Shown: positions 35,560-48,181 of the stretch, piece by piece
How positions within the stretch are numbered: position 1 is the first letter of the stretch
Layout of the letters: the number at the start of each line of letters is the position of its first letter
Source: Solanum dulcamara
Lineage: Eukaryota > Streptophyta > Magnoliopsida > Solanales > Solanaceae
DNA length: 64,000 nucleotides
Reading direction: 5' to 3'
Assembly: GCF_947179165.1 (NCBI RefSeq)
Contig: NC_077246.1
Coordinates: forward strand, 71,148,421-71,212,420
The notes under the pieces: model-generated
Seen by the model: only the letters and a program-made list of their open reading frames with translations
Databases searched by the model: none
What the model was told of the DNA's origin: nothing
Translations under genes and position numbers: made by a program

Positions 35560-37850
35560 CTAATTCCAATTGCTTTGACAATAAAATGCTCCTTAACACC
35601 TCTAATGCGCCGTCGGGGCTACTGGAGTCATTTCCCAGGTCGTTACGGACGCTTCTATTTAAGAAAATTCGAACCAGACCCCTGTCACCTAAAACATCTG
35701 TGGGCGAACACACACGAAAAACTGGCAAAATTGCCTAATTCCTATTGCGTCGCCAATAAAATGCTCCTAAACCACTCTAAAGCACCGCCGGGGCTACTGG
35801 AGTCATTCCCAGGTCGTTACGGACGCTACTATGGCAGAATCCAAGAAAATTGTTACCCCAACCCCAGGCACCTAAAACATCTATGGTCTAACACACACGA
35901 AAAACTGGCAAAATCGCCTTATTCCTATTGTGTCGCTAATAAAATGCTCCTAAACCACTCTAAAGCGCTGCCGGGGCTATTGGAGTCGTTCCCAAGGTCG
36001 TTACGGATGCTCTTATGGAAGAATCCAAGAAAATTTGACCCAGACCCCCAGCACCGAAAAAATCCGTGGGCTAACACACACGAAAAACTAGCAAAATCGC
36101 CTAATTCCTATTGCTTCACCAATAAAATAATACTTAACCCCTCCAATGAACCGCCGGGGCTACTGGATTCCTTACCAGGTCGTTACGGACGCTACTATAG
36201 AATAATCTAAGAAATTTCGACACGGACCCCTGGCACCTAAAAAATTCGTGGGCTAACACACACGAAAAACTGGCAAAATCGCCTAATTCCTATTGCGTTG
36301 CTAATAAAATGCTCCTAAACCACTCTAAAGCGCCGCCGGGGCTATTGGAGTCGTTCCCCAGGTCGTTACGGACGCTACTATGGAATAATCCAAAAAACTT
36401 TAACCCAGACCCCCGGCACCTTAAAAATCCGTGGGCTAACACACACGAAAAACTGGCAAAATCGCCTAATTCCTATTGCGTCGCCAATAAAATGCTCCTA
36501 AATCCCTCTATAGCGTCGCCGGGGCTATTGGAGTCATTCCCCATGTCATTACGGATGCTACTATAGAAGAATCCAAGAAATTTCGACACGGACCCCTGGC
36601 ACGTAAAAAATCTGTGGGCTAACACACACAAAAAGCTGGCAAAATCGCCTAATTCCTATTGCGTCTCTAATAAAATGCTCCTAAACCCTTCTAAAGCGCC
36701 TCTGGGGCTACTGGAGTCGTTCTCCAGGTCGTTACGGACGCTACTATGGAAGAATCAAAGAAATTTTGACCCGTACCCCCGGCACCTAAAAAATCCGTGG
36801 GCTAACACACGAAAAACTGGCAAAATTGCCTAATTCCTATTGCGTCGCCAATAAAATGCTCTTAAACCCCTCTATAGCACCACCGGGGTTACTGGTGTCA
36901 TTCTCAGGTCGTTACGGATGCTACTATAGAAGAATCCAAGAAAATTTGACCCGAACCACCGGCACCTAAAAAATCCGTAGGCTAACACACGAAAAACTGG
37001 CAAAATTGCCTAATTCCTATTGCTTCGCCAATAAAATGCTTCTTAACCCCTCTAATGCGCCGCCGGTGCTACTAGAGTCGTTTACCAGGTCGTTACAGAC
37101 GCTACTATGGAAGAATGGAAGAAAATTCGATCCGGACCCCCGGCACCTAAAAAATCTGTGGGATAACACACACGAAAAACTGGCAAAATCGCCTAATACC
37201 AATTGCTTCGCCAATAAAATGCTCCTTAACACCTCTAATGCGCCGTCGGGGCTACTGGAGTCATTTCCCAGGTCGTTACGGACGTTTCTATGGAAGAATG
37301 GAAGAAAATTCGAACCAGACCCCTGGCACCTAAAAAATATGTGGGCGAACACACACGAAAAACTGGCAAAATCGCCTAATTCCTATTGCGTCGCCAATAA
37401 AATGCTCCTAAACCACTCTAAAGCACCGCCAGGGCTACTGGAGTCGTTCCCCAGGTCGTTACGGACGCTACTATGGCAGAATCTAAGAAAATTGTTACCC
37501 CAACCCTAGGCACCTAAAACATCTATGGTCTAACACACACGAAAAACTGGCAAAATCGCCTTATTCCTATTGTGTCGCTAATAAAATGCTCCTAAACCAT
37601 TCTAAAGCACCGCCGGGGCTATTAGAGTTGTTCCCAAGGTCGTTACGGATGCTACTATGGAAGAATCCAAGAAAATTTGACCTAGACCCCCGGCACCGAA
37701 AAAATCCGTGGGCTAACACACACGAAAAACTGGCAAAATCGCCTAATTCCTATTGCTTCGCCAATAAAATGCTCCTTAACCCCTCCAATGAACCGCCGGG
37801 GCGTTACGGACGCTACTATAGAAGAATCTAAGAAAATTCGACACGGACCC
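35560..37850 (+). repeat. Approx. 1.64-kb tandem duplication
   Basis: Monomers at about 35560-36210 recur at about 37195-37850, offset about 1635-1638 bp (nine monomers): the CCAATTGCTT variant with CTTAACACCTCTAATGCG, then the GTTACCCCAACCC module, then the CCTTATTCCTATTGTGTCG B variant, then the CCAATGAACCGCC C variant. The same module string occurs at 7.6-8.0, 9.8-10.1 and 33.2-33.7 kb, so it is an older cassette that has spread. Confidence 0.7.
37799..37801 (+). other. 21-bp deletion in one monomer
   Basis: The sequence CCGCCGGGGCGTTACGG lacks the segment CTACTGGATTCCTTACCAGGT that is present in the paralogous monomer near 36150. It is an isolated loss. Confidence 0.75.
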
Positions 37851-39329
37851 CCGGCAACTTAAAAATCTGTGGGCTAACACACATGAAAAAACTGGCAAAA
37901 TCGCCTAATTTCTATTGCGTTGCCAATAAAATACTTCTAAACCCCTCTATAGCGTCGTCGAGGCTACTGGAGTCGTTCCCTAGGTCGTTACAGAGCTACT
38001 ATGGCAGAATCCAAGAAAATTTTACCCAGACCCCCATCACCTTAAAAATCCGTGGGTTAACACACATGAAAAAACTGGCAAAATCGCCTAATTCCTATTG
38101 CGTCGCCAATAAAATGCTCCTAAACCCCTCTATAGCGCCGCCAGGGCTACTGGAGTCGTTCCACAGGTCGTTACAGACTCTACTATAGAAGAATCCAAGA
38201 AACTTTGACCCGGACCCTCGGCACCAAAAAAATCCGTGGGCTAAAACACACGAAAAACTAGCAAAATTGCCTAATTCCTATTGCATCGCCAATAAAATGC
38301 TCCTAAACCCCTCTATAGTGTCGCCAGGGCTACTGGAGTCGTTCCCCAGGTCGTTACAGACTCTACTATAGAAGAATCCAAGAAAATTTGACCCAGACCC
38401 TCGACACCAAAAAAATCCGTGGACTAACACACACGAAAAACTGGCAAAATCGCCTAATTCCTATTGCTTCGCTAATAAAATGCTCCTTAACCCCTCCAAT
38501 GCACCGTCGGGGCTACTGGAGTCATTTACCTGGTCATTACAGACTCTACTATGGAAGAATGGAAGAAAATTCAACCCAGACCCCCGCCACCTAAAAAATC
38601 CGTGGGCAAACACACACGAAAAACTGGCAAAATCGCCTAATTCCTATTGCTTCGCCAATAAAATACTCCTTAACCCCTCTAATGCGCCGCCGAGGCTACT
38701 GGAGTCGTTTACCATGTCGTTACGGATACTAATATGGAAGAATGGAAGAAAATTCGGCCCGGACACCCGACACCTAAAAAATCTGTGGGCTAACACACAC
38801 GGAAAACTGGAAAAATTGCCTAATTCCTATTGCGTCGCTAATAAAATGCTCCTTAACCCCTCTAAAGCGCCGCCGGGGCTACTGGAGTCATTCCCCAGGT
38901 CGTTACGGATGCTACTCTAGTAGAATCCAAGAAAATTTTACCCGGACCCCCGGCACCTTAAATATCTGTGGTCTAACACACACAAAAAACTAGCAAAATC
39001 GCCTAATTCCTATTGCTTCGCCAATAAAATGCTCCTTAACCCCTCCAATGCGCCGCCGGGGCTACTGGAGTCGTTTACCAGGTCATTACGGACGCTACTA
39101 TGGAAGAATGGAATAAAATTTGACCCGGACCCCCGACACCTAAAATATCCCTAAGCTAACACACACGGAAAACTTGCAAAATCGCCTAATTCCTATTGCG
39201 TCGCTAATAAAATTCTCCTAAACCACTCTAAAGCGCCGCCGGGGCTACTGGAGTCGTTCTCCAGGTCGTTACGGACGCTACTATGGCAGACTCCAAGAAA
39301 ATATTACTCGGATCCCCGGCACCTTAAAA

Positions 39330-40420
39330 ATCCGTGGGCTAACACACATGAAAAATTGGCAAAATTGCCTAATTCCTATTGCGTCGCCAATCAAATGCTC
39401 CTAAACCCCTCTATAGCGCCGTCGGGGCTACAAGACTCGTTCCCAGGTTGTTACGTATGCTACTATAGAATAATCCTAGAAAATTCGACACGGACCCCTG
39501 GCACGTAAAAAATTCGTGGGCTAACACACACGAAAAACTGGCAAAATTGCCTAATTCTTATTGCGTCTCTAATACAATTCTCCTAAACCCCTCTATAGCG
39601 CCGCCGGAGCTACTGGAGTCGTTCCCTAGGTCGCTACGTACTCTATTATGGAAGAATCAAAGAAAATTCAACCCGACCCCACGACACCTAAAAAATCTGT
39701 GGGCTAACACATACGAAAATCTAGAAAATTTGGCAAACTCTTATTGCATCGCAAATAAAATGCTCCTAAACCCCTCTAAAGCGCCGTCGGGGCTACTGGA
39801 GTCATTCCCCAGGTCGTTACGCACGCTACTATGGAAGAATCCAAGAAAATTTGACCCGGACCCTCGGCACCTAAAAAATCCGTGGGCTAACACACACGAA
39901 AAACTGGCAAAATCGCCTACTACCTTTTGCGTCGCCAATAAAATGCTCCTCAACCCCTCTATAGCGCAACCGGGCTATTGGAGTCATTCCCCAGGTCGTT
40001 ACGGACGCTACTATGGAAGAATCTAAGAAAATTTTAACCCGAACCCCAGGCACCTATAATATTTGTGGGCTAACACACACGAAAAACTGGCAAAATCACC
40101 TAATTCCTATTACTTCGCCAATAAAATGCTCCTTAACCCCTCCATTGCACCGCCGGGGCTACTGGAGTCGTTTACCTGGTGGGTACGGATGCTACTATGG
40201 AAGAATTGAAGAAAATTCGACCCGAACCCCCGGCACCTAAAAAATCCATGGGCTAACACACACGAAAAACTGGAAAACATCGCCTAATTCATATTGCATC
40301 GCTAATAAAATGCTCCAAAACCACTCTAAAGCGCCGCCGAGGCTATTGGAGTCGTTCCCTAGGTCGTTACGGATGCTACTATGGAAGAATCTAAGAAAAT
40401 TTTACCCAGACCCCCGGCAC
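39330..40420 (+). repeat. Hexamer cassette A-E-H-F-C-B, right block
   Basis: Monomers centred near 39410 (A, CAATCAAATGCTCC), 39590 (E, CCGGAGCTACTGG), 39775 (H, preceded by GAAAATTTGGCAAACTC), 39955 (F, CTCAACCCCTCTATAGCGCA), 40140 (C) and 40320 (B). The order equals that at 15.6-16.7 kb, so the hexamer predates the insertion-flanking structure and is spread across the array. Confidence 0.72.
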
Positions 40421-41109
40421 CTTAAAAATCCAAGGGCTAACACACAAGAAAAACTGGCAAAATCGCCTAATTCCTATTGCTTCGCCAATAAAATGCTCCT
40501 TAACCCCTCTAATGCACCGCCGGGGCTACTGGAGTCATTTACCTGGTCGGTACGGACGCTACTATAGAAGAATGGAAGAAAATTCGACTCGGACCCCTGA
40601 CACCTAAAAAATCAATGGGCTAACACACACGAAAAACTAGCAAAATCGCCTAATTCCTATTGCGTCGCCAATAAAATGCTCCTAAACCACTCTAAAGCGC
40701 TGCCGGGGCTATTGGAGTCGTTCCCTAGGTCGTTACGGACGCTACTATGGAAGAATCCAAGAAAATTTGAGACGGACCCCTGGCACGTAATAAATCTGTG
40801 GCCTAACACACACGAAAAACTGGCAAAATCGCCTAATTCCAATTGCGTCTCTAATAAAATGCTCCTAAACCCCTCTAATGCGCCGCCGGTGCTACTGGAG
40901 TCGTTTACAGGTCGTTACGGATGCTACTATTGAAGAATGGAAGAAAATTCAACCCAGACCCCTGTCACCTAAAAATTATGTGGGCTAACACACACGAAAA
41001 ACTGGCAAAATCGCCTAATTCGTATTGCGTCGCCAATAAAATGCTCCTAAACCACTCTAAAGCACCGCCGGGGCTACTGGAGTCGTTTACCTGGTCGGTA
41101 CGGATGCTA

Positions 41110-41838
41110 CAATGGAAGAATGGAAGAAAATTGGAACGAACCCTCGGCACCTAAAAAATCTGTGGGCTAACACACACGAAAAACTAGCAAAATTGCCTAA
41201 TTCCTATTGCTTCACCAATAAAATGCTCCTTAACCCCTCTAATGCACCGCCGGTGCTACTAGAGTCGTTTACAGGTCGTTACGGATGCTACTATTGAATA
41301 ATGGAAGAAAATTCAACCCAGACCCCTGTCACCTAAAAATTATGTGGGCTAACACAGACAAAAAACTGGCAAAATCGCCTAATTCCTATTGCTTCGCTAA
41401 TAAAATGCTCCTTAACCCCTCCAATGCACCGCCAGGGCTACTGGAGTCGTTTACCTGGTCGGTACGGACGCTACTATGGAAGAATGGAAGAAAATTCGAC
41501 CCGAACCCCGGCACCTAAAAAATCCATGGGCTAACACACACGAAAAATTGGCAAAATCGCCTAATTCCTATTGCGTTGCTAATAAAGTGCTCCTAAACCA
41601 CTCTAAAGCGCCGCCGGGGCTATTGGAGTCGTTCCCCAGGTCGTTACGGACACTACTATGGAAGAATCCAAGAAAATTTGACCCAGACCCCCGGCACCTT
41701 AAAAATCCGTGGGCTAACACACACAAAAAACTGGCAAAATCGCCTAATTCCTATTGCTTCGCCAATAATATGCTCCTTAACCCCTCTAATGCACCACCGG
41801 GGCTACTGGAGTCGTTTACCTGGTCGGTACGGATGCTA
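41110..41838 (+). repeat. 729-bp unit preceding the large HOR
   Basis: The sequence at 41110-41400 is repeated essentially exactly at 41839-42129 (GAATGGAAGAAAATTGGAACG, then CTATTGAATAATGGAAG, then AACACAGACAAAAAACTGG). The later downstream HOR copies have only one of these. It marks a four-monomer slip at the left edge of the 3326-bp amplification. Confidence 0.85.
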
Positions 41839-44800
41839 CAATGGAAGAATGGAAGAAAATTGGAACGAACCCTCGGCACCTAAAAAATCTGTGGGCTAAC
41901 ACACACGAAAAACTAGCAAAATTGCCTAATTCCTATTGCTTCACCAATAAAATGCTCCTTAACCCCTCTAATGCACCGCCGGTGCTACTAGAGTCGTTTA
42001 CAGGTCGTTACGGATGCTACTATTGAATAATGGAAGAAAATTCAACCCAGACCCCTGTCACCTAAAAATTATGTGGGCTAACACAGACAAAAAACTGGCA
42101 AAATCGCCTAATTCGTATTGCGTCGCCAATAAAATGCTCCTAAACCACTCTAAAGCACTGCCGGGGCTACTGCAGTCGTTCCCCAGGTCGCTACGGACGC
42201 TACTATAGAAGAATCCAAGAAAATTTTAACTCGAACCCCAGGCACCTAAAACATTTGTGGTCTAACACATATGAAAAACTGGCAAAATCGCCTAATTCCT
42301 ATTGCTTCACCAATAAAATGCTCCTTAACCCCTCCAATGCGCTGCCGGGGCTACTAGAGTCCTTTACCAGGTCGTTACGGACGCTACTATGGAAGAATGG
42401 AAGAAAATTTGACCCAGACCCCTGGCACCTAAAAAATCTGTGGGCTAACACACACGGAAAACTGGCAAAATCGCCTAATTCCTATTGCGTCGCTAATAAA
42501 ATGCTCCTAAACCACTCTAAAACGCCGTCGGGGTTACAGGAGTCGTTCCCCAAGTCGTTACGGACGCTACTATGGCAGAATCCAAGAAACTTTTACCCAG
42601 ACCCCCCGACACCATAAAAATCTGTGGGCTAACACACACGAAAAACTGGCAAAATCGCCTAATTCCTATTGCGTCGCCAATAAAATGCTAATAAAACCCC
42701 TCTATAGCACTGCCGAAGCTATTAGAGTTGTTCCCTAGGTCGTTACGGACGCTACGATAGAATAATCCAAGAAAATTAGACACGGACCCCTGGCACATAT
42801 AAAATCCGTGGGCTAACACACAAGAAAAACTGGCAAAACCGCCTAATTCCTATTGCGTTTCTAATAAAATAATCCTAAACCCCTCTAAAGTGCCGCTCGG
42901 GCTACTGGAGTCGTTCCCCAGGTCGTTACGGACGCTACTATGGAAGAATCAAAGAAATTTTGACCCAGACCCCCGACACCAAAAACATCTGTGGGCTAAC
43001 ACACACGAAAAACTGGCAAAATAGCCTAATTCCTATTGCGTCGCCAATAAAATGCTCCTAAACCCCTCTATAGCGCCGCAGTGGCTACTGGTGTCATTCC
43101 CAGGTCGTTACGGACGCTACTATCGAATAATCCAAGAACATTTGACTCGAACCCCCGGCACTTAAAAAATCTGTGGGCTAACACAAATGAAAAACAGGCA
43201 AAATCGCCTAATTCCTATTGCTTCGCCAATAAAATGCTACATAACCCCTCCAATGCGCCGCCGGGGCTACTGGAGTCGTTTACCAGATCGTTACAGACGC
43301 TACTACAGAAGAATGGAAGAAAATTCGACCCGGACCCCTGGCACCTAAAAATTCTGTGGGCTAACACACACGGAAAACTGGCAAAATTGCCTAATTCCTA
43401 TTGCGTCGCTAATAAATGCTCCTAAGCCACTCTAAAGCGCTGCCGGGGCTACTAGAGTCGTTCCCAAGTCGTTACGGATGCTACTATGGCAGAATCCAAG
43501 AAATTTTTAACCTGAACCCTAGGCACCTAAAAAATCTGTAGTCTAACACACACGAAAAACTGGCAAAATCGCCTAATTCCTATTGCTTCGCCAATAAAAT
43601 GCTCCTTAACCCCTCCAATGCGCCACCGGGGCTACTAGAGTCGTTTATCAGGTCGTTACAGACACTACTGGAGTCGTTCCCCAAGTCGTTACGGATGCTA
43701 TTATAGAAGAATCCAAGAGAATTCGACAAGGACCCCTGGCACGTAAAAAATCTATGGGCTAACACACACGAAAAACTAGCAAAATCCCCTAATTCCTATT
43801 GTGTCTCTAATAAAATGCTCCTAAACCCCTCTAAAGCGCCGCTGGGGCTACAAGAGTGGTTCCCCAGGTTGTTACAGACGCAACTATAGAAGAATCCAAG
43901 AAAATTTGACCCGGACCCTTGGCACAAAAAATATTCGTGGGCTAACACACACGAAAAACTAGCAAAATCACCTAATTCCTATTGCGTCACCAATAAAATG
44001 CTCCTAAACCCCTCTATAGCGCCGCCGGGGCTACTGGTGTCATTCCCAGGTCGTTACGGACGCTACTATAGAAGAATCCAAGAAACTTTGACCCGAACCC
44101 TCGGCACCTAAAAAATCCGTGGGCTAACACACACGAAAAACTGGCAAAATCGCCTAATTCCTATTGGTTCGCCAATAAAATGCTCCTTAACCCCTCTAAT
44201 GCGCCGCCGGGGCTACTGGAGTCATTTACCAGGTCGTTACGGACGTTACTATTGAAGAATGGAAGAAAATTCGACCCAGACCCCTAGCACCTAAAAAATC
44301 AGTGGGCTAACACACACGAAAAACTTGCAAAATCGCCTAATTCCTATTGCGTCGCCAATAAAATGCTCCTAAACCACTCTAAAGCACCGCCGGGGCTACT
44401 AGAGTCGTTCCCCAGGTCATTACGGATGCTACTATAGAAGAATCCAAGAAATTTTTAACCTGAACCCTAGGCACCTAAAATATCTGTGGTCTAACACACA
44501 CGAAAAACTGGCAAAATTGCCTAATTCCTATTGCTTTGCCAATAAAATACTCCTTAACCTAGTCCAATGCGCCGCCGGGGCTACTGAAGTCGTTCCCCAG
44601 GTCGGTACGGATGCTACTATGGAAGAATGGAAGAAAATTCAACCCGTACCCCCGGCACCTAAAAAATCTGTAGGCTAACACATACGGAAAACTGACAAAA
44701 TCACCTAATTACTATTGCGTCGCTAATAAAATGCTCCTAAACCACTCTAAAGAGCCACCGGGGCTATTGGAGTCATTCCCTAGGTCGTTATGGACGCTAC

Positions 44801-44856
44801 TATGGAAGAATCAAAGAAAATTTGACCCGTACCCCCGGCACCAAAAAAATCTGTGG
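41530..44856 (+). repeat. 18-monomer HOR, copy 1 (3326 bp)
   Basis: The first of three tandem copies. Landmarks recur at 3326 +/- 1 bp: AATAAAGTGCTCC (41582, 44909, 48234), ATAATATGCTCC, CCTGTCACCTAAAAATTATG, ACACATATGAAAAACTGG or ACACATACGAAAAACTGG, CTATTGGTTCGCC, and the internal 33-bp duplication at 43632-43697. Eighteen 183-bp monomers plus that 33 bp account for the length (3327 bp). Confidence 0.93.
43632..43697 (+). repeat. 33-bp intramonomer tandem duplication
   Basis: Two diverged 33-bp units, starting CTACTAGAGTCG (43632) and CTACTGGAGTCG (43665), sit in one monomer and lengthen it by 33 bp. The same lengthened monomer is found exactly 3326 and 6652 bp further on. It arose once, before the HOR was amplified, and is a unique marker for this unit. 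Confidence 0.9.
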
Positions 44857-47800
44857 GCTAACACACACGAAAAATTGGCAAAATCGCCTAATTCCTATTG
44901 CGTTGCTAATAAAGTGCTCCTAAACCACTCTAAAGCGCCGCCGGGGCTATTGGAGTCGTTCCCCAGGTCGTTACGGACACTACTATGGAAGAATCCAAGA
45001 AAATTTGACCCAGACCCCCGGCACCTTAAAAATCCGTAGGCTAACACACACAAAAAACTGGCAAAATCGCCTAATTCCTATTGCTTCGCCAATAATATGC
45101 TCCTTAACCCCTCTAATGCACCACCGGGGCTACTGGAGTCATTTACCTGGTCGGTACGGACGCTACAATGGAATAATGGAAGAAAATTGGAACGAACCCT
45201 CGGCACCTAAAAAATCTGTGGGCTAACACACACGAAAAACTAGCAAAATTGCCTAATTCCTATTGCTTCACCAATAAAATGCTCCTTAACCCCTCTAATG
45301 CGCCGCCGGTGCTACTAAAATCGTTTACAGGTCGTTACGGATGCTACTATTGAAGAATGGAAGAAAATTCAACCCAGACCCCTGTCACCTAAAAATTATG
45401 TGGGCTAACACACACGAAAAACTGGCAAAATCGCCTAATTCGTATTGCGTCGCCAATAAAATGCTCCTAAACCACTCTAAAGCACCGCCGGGGCTACTGC
45501 AGTCGTTCCCCAGATCGCTACGATCGCTACTATAGAAGAATCCAAGAAAATTTGAACTCAAACCCCAGGTACCTAAAAAATTTGTGGTCTAACACATATG
45601 AAAAACTGGCAAAATCGCCTAATTCCTATTGCTTCACCAATAAAATGCTCCTTAACCCCTCCAATGCGCTGCCGGGGCTACTAGAGTCCTTTACCAGGTC
45701 GTTATGGACGCTACTATGGAAGAATGGAAGAAAATTTGACCCGGACCCCTGGCACCTAAAAAATTTGTGGGCTAACACACACGGAAAACTGGCAAAATTG
45801 CCTAATTCCTATTGCGTCGCTAATAAAATGCTCCTAAACCACTCTAAAACGCCACCGGGGTTACAGGAGTCGTTCCCCAAGTCGTTACGGACGCTACTAT
45901 GGCAGAATCCAAGAAAATTTTACCCAGACCCCCCGACACCATAAAAATCCGTGGGCTAACACACACGAAAAACTGGCAAAATCGCCTAATTCCTATTGCA
46001 TCGCCAATAAAATGCTCCTAAACCCCTCTATAGCACTGCCGAGGCTATTAGAGTTGTTCCCTAGGTCGTTACGGACGTTATGATAGAATAATCCAAGAAA
46101 ATTAGACACGGACCCCTGGCACATATAAAATCCGTGGGCTAACACACAAGAAAAACTGGCAAAACCGCCTAATTCCTATTGCGTTTCTAATAAAATAATC
46201 CTAAACCCCTCTAAAGCGCCGCTGGGGCTACTGGAGTCGTTCCCCAGGTCGTTACGGACGCTACTATGGAAGAATCAAAGAAATTTTGACCCAGACCCCC
46301 GACACCAAAAACATCTGTGGGCTAACACACACGAAAAACTGGCAAAATAGCCTAATTCCTATTGTGTCGCCAATAAAATGCTCCTAAACCCCTCTATAGC
46401 GCCGCAGGGGCTACTGGTGTCGTTCCAGGTCGTTACGGACGCTACTATCGAAGAATCCAAGAACATTTAACTCGAACCCCCGGCACTTAAAAAATCTGTG
46501 GGCTAACACAAATGAAAAATAGGTAAAATCGCCTAATTCCTATTGCTTCGCCAATAAAATGCTACTTAACCCCTCCAATGCGCCGCCGGGGCTACTGAAG
46601 TCGTTTACAAGATCGTTACAGACGCTACTATAGAAAAATGGAAGAAAATTCGACCCGGACCCCTGGCACCTAAAAATTCTGTGGGCTAACACACACGGAA
46701 AACTGGCAAAATCGCCTAATTCCTATTGCGTCGCTAATAAAATGCTCCTAAGCCACTCTAAAGCGCTGCCGGGGCTACTAGAGTCGTTCCCAAGTCGTTA
46801 CGGACGCTACTATGGCAGAATCCAAGAAATTTGTAACCTGAACCCTAGGCACCTAAAAAATCTGTGGTCTAACACACACGAAAAACTGGCAAAATCGCCT
46901 AATTCCTATTGCTTCGCCAATAAAATGCTCCTTAACCCCTCCAATGCGCCACCGGGGCTACTAGAGGCGTTTATCAGGTCGTTACAGACACTACTGGAGT
47001 CGTTCCCCAAGTCGTTACGGATGCTATTATAGAAGAATCCAAGAGAATTCGACAAGGACCCCTGGCACGTAAAAAATCTGTGGGCTAACACACACGAAAA
47101 ACTAGCAAAATCCCCTAATTCCTATTGTGTCTCTAATAAAATGCTCCTAAACCCCTCTAAAGCGCCGCTGGGGCTACAAGAGTGGTTCCCCGGGTTGTTA
47201 CGGAGGCTACTATGGAAGAATCCAAGAAAATTTGACCCGGACCCTCGGCACAAAAAATATTCGTGGGCTAACACACACGAAAAACTAGCAAAATCGCCTA
47301 ATTCCTATTGCGTCGCCAATAAAATGCTTCTAAACCCCTCTATAGCGCCGCCGGGGCTACTAGTGTCGTTCCCAGGTCGATATGGACGCTACTATAGAAG
47401 AATCCAAGAAACTTTGACCCGAACCCTCGGCACCTAAAAAATCCGTGGGCTAACACACACGAAAAACTGGCAAAATCGCCTAATTCCTATTGGTTCGCCA
47501 ATAAAATGCTCCTTAACCCCTCTAATGCGCCGCCGGGGCTACTGGAGTCATTTACCAGGTCGTTACGGACGTTACTATTGAAGAATGGAAGAAAATTCGA
47601 CCCAGACCCCTAGCACCTAAAAAATCAGTGGGCTAACACACACGAAAAACTTGCAAAATCGCCTAATTCCTATTGCGTCGCCAATAAAATGCTCCTAAAC
47701 CACTCTAAAGCACCGCCGGGGCTACTAGAGTCGTTCCCAGGTCATTACGGATGCTACTATGGAAGAATCCAAGAATTTTTTAACCTGAACCCTAGGCACC

Positions 47801-48181
47801 TAAAATATCTGTGGTCTAACACACACGAAAAACTGGCAAAATTGCCTAATTCCTATTGCTTCGCCAATAAAATGCTCCTTAACCCAGTCCAATGCGCCGC
47901 CGGGGCTACTGGAGTCGTTCCCCAGGTCGGTACGGATGCTACTATGGAAGAATGGAAGAAAATTCAACCCGTACCCCCGGCACCTAAAAAATCTGTAGGC
48001 TAACACATACGGAAAACTGACAAAATTGCCTAATTACTATTGCGTCGCTAATAAAATGCTCCTAAACCACTCTAAAGAGCCACCGGGGCTATTGGAGTCA
48101 TTCCCCAGGTCGTTATGGACGCTACTATGGAAGAATCAAACAAAATTTGACCCGTACCCCAGGCACCAAAAATATGTGTGG
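44857..48181 (+). repeat. 18-monomer HOR, copy 2
   Basis: The middle copy. It matches copy 1 and copy 3 with scattered substitutions and 1-bp indels, with the 33-bp duplication at 46958-47023. It shares GCGTTTATCAGG with copy 3 against GTCGTTTATCAGG in copy 1, as well as CCCCGGGTTGTTA, so copies 2 and 3 are the closer pair by these markers. Confidence 0.93.
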
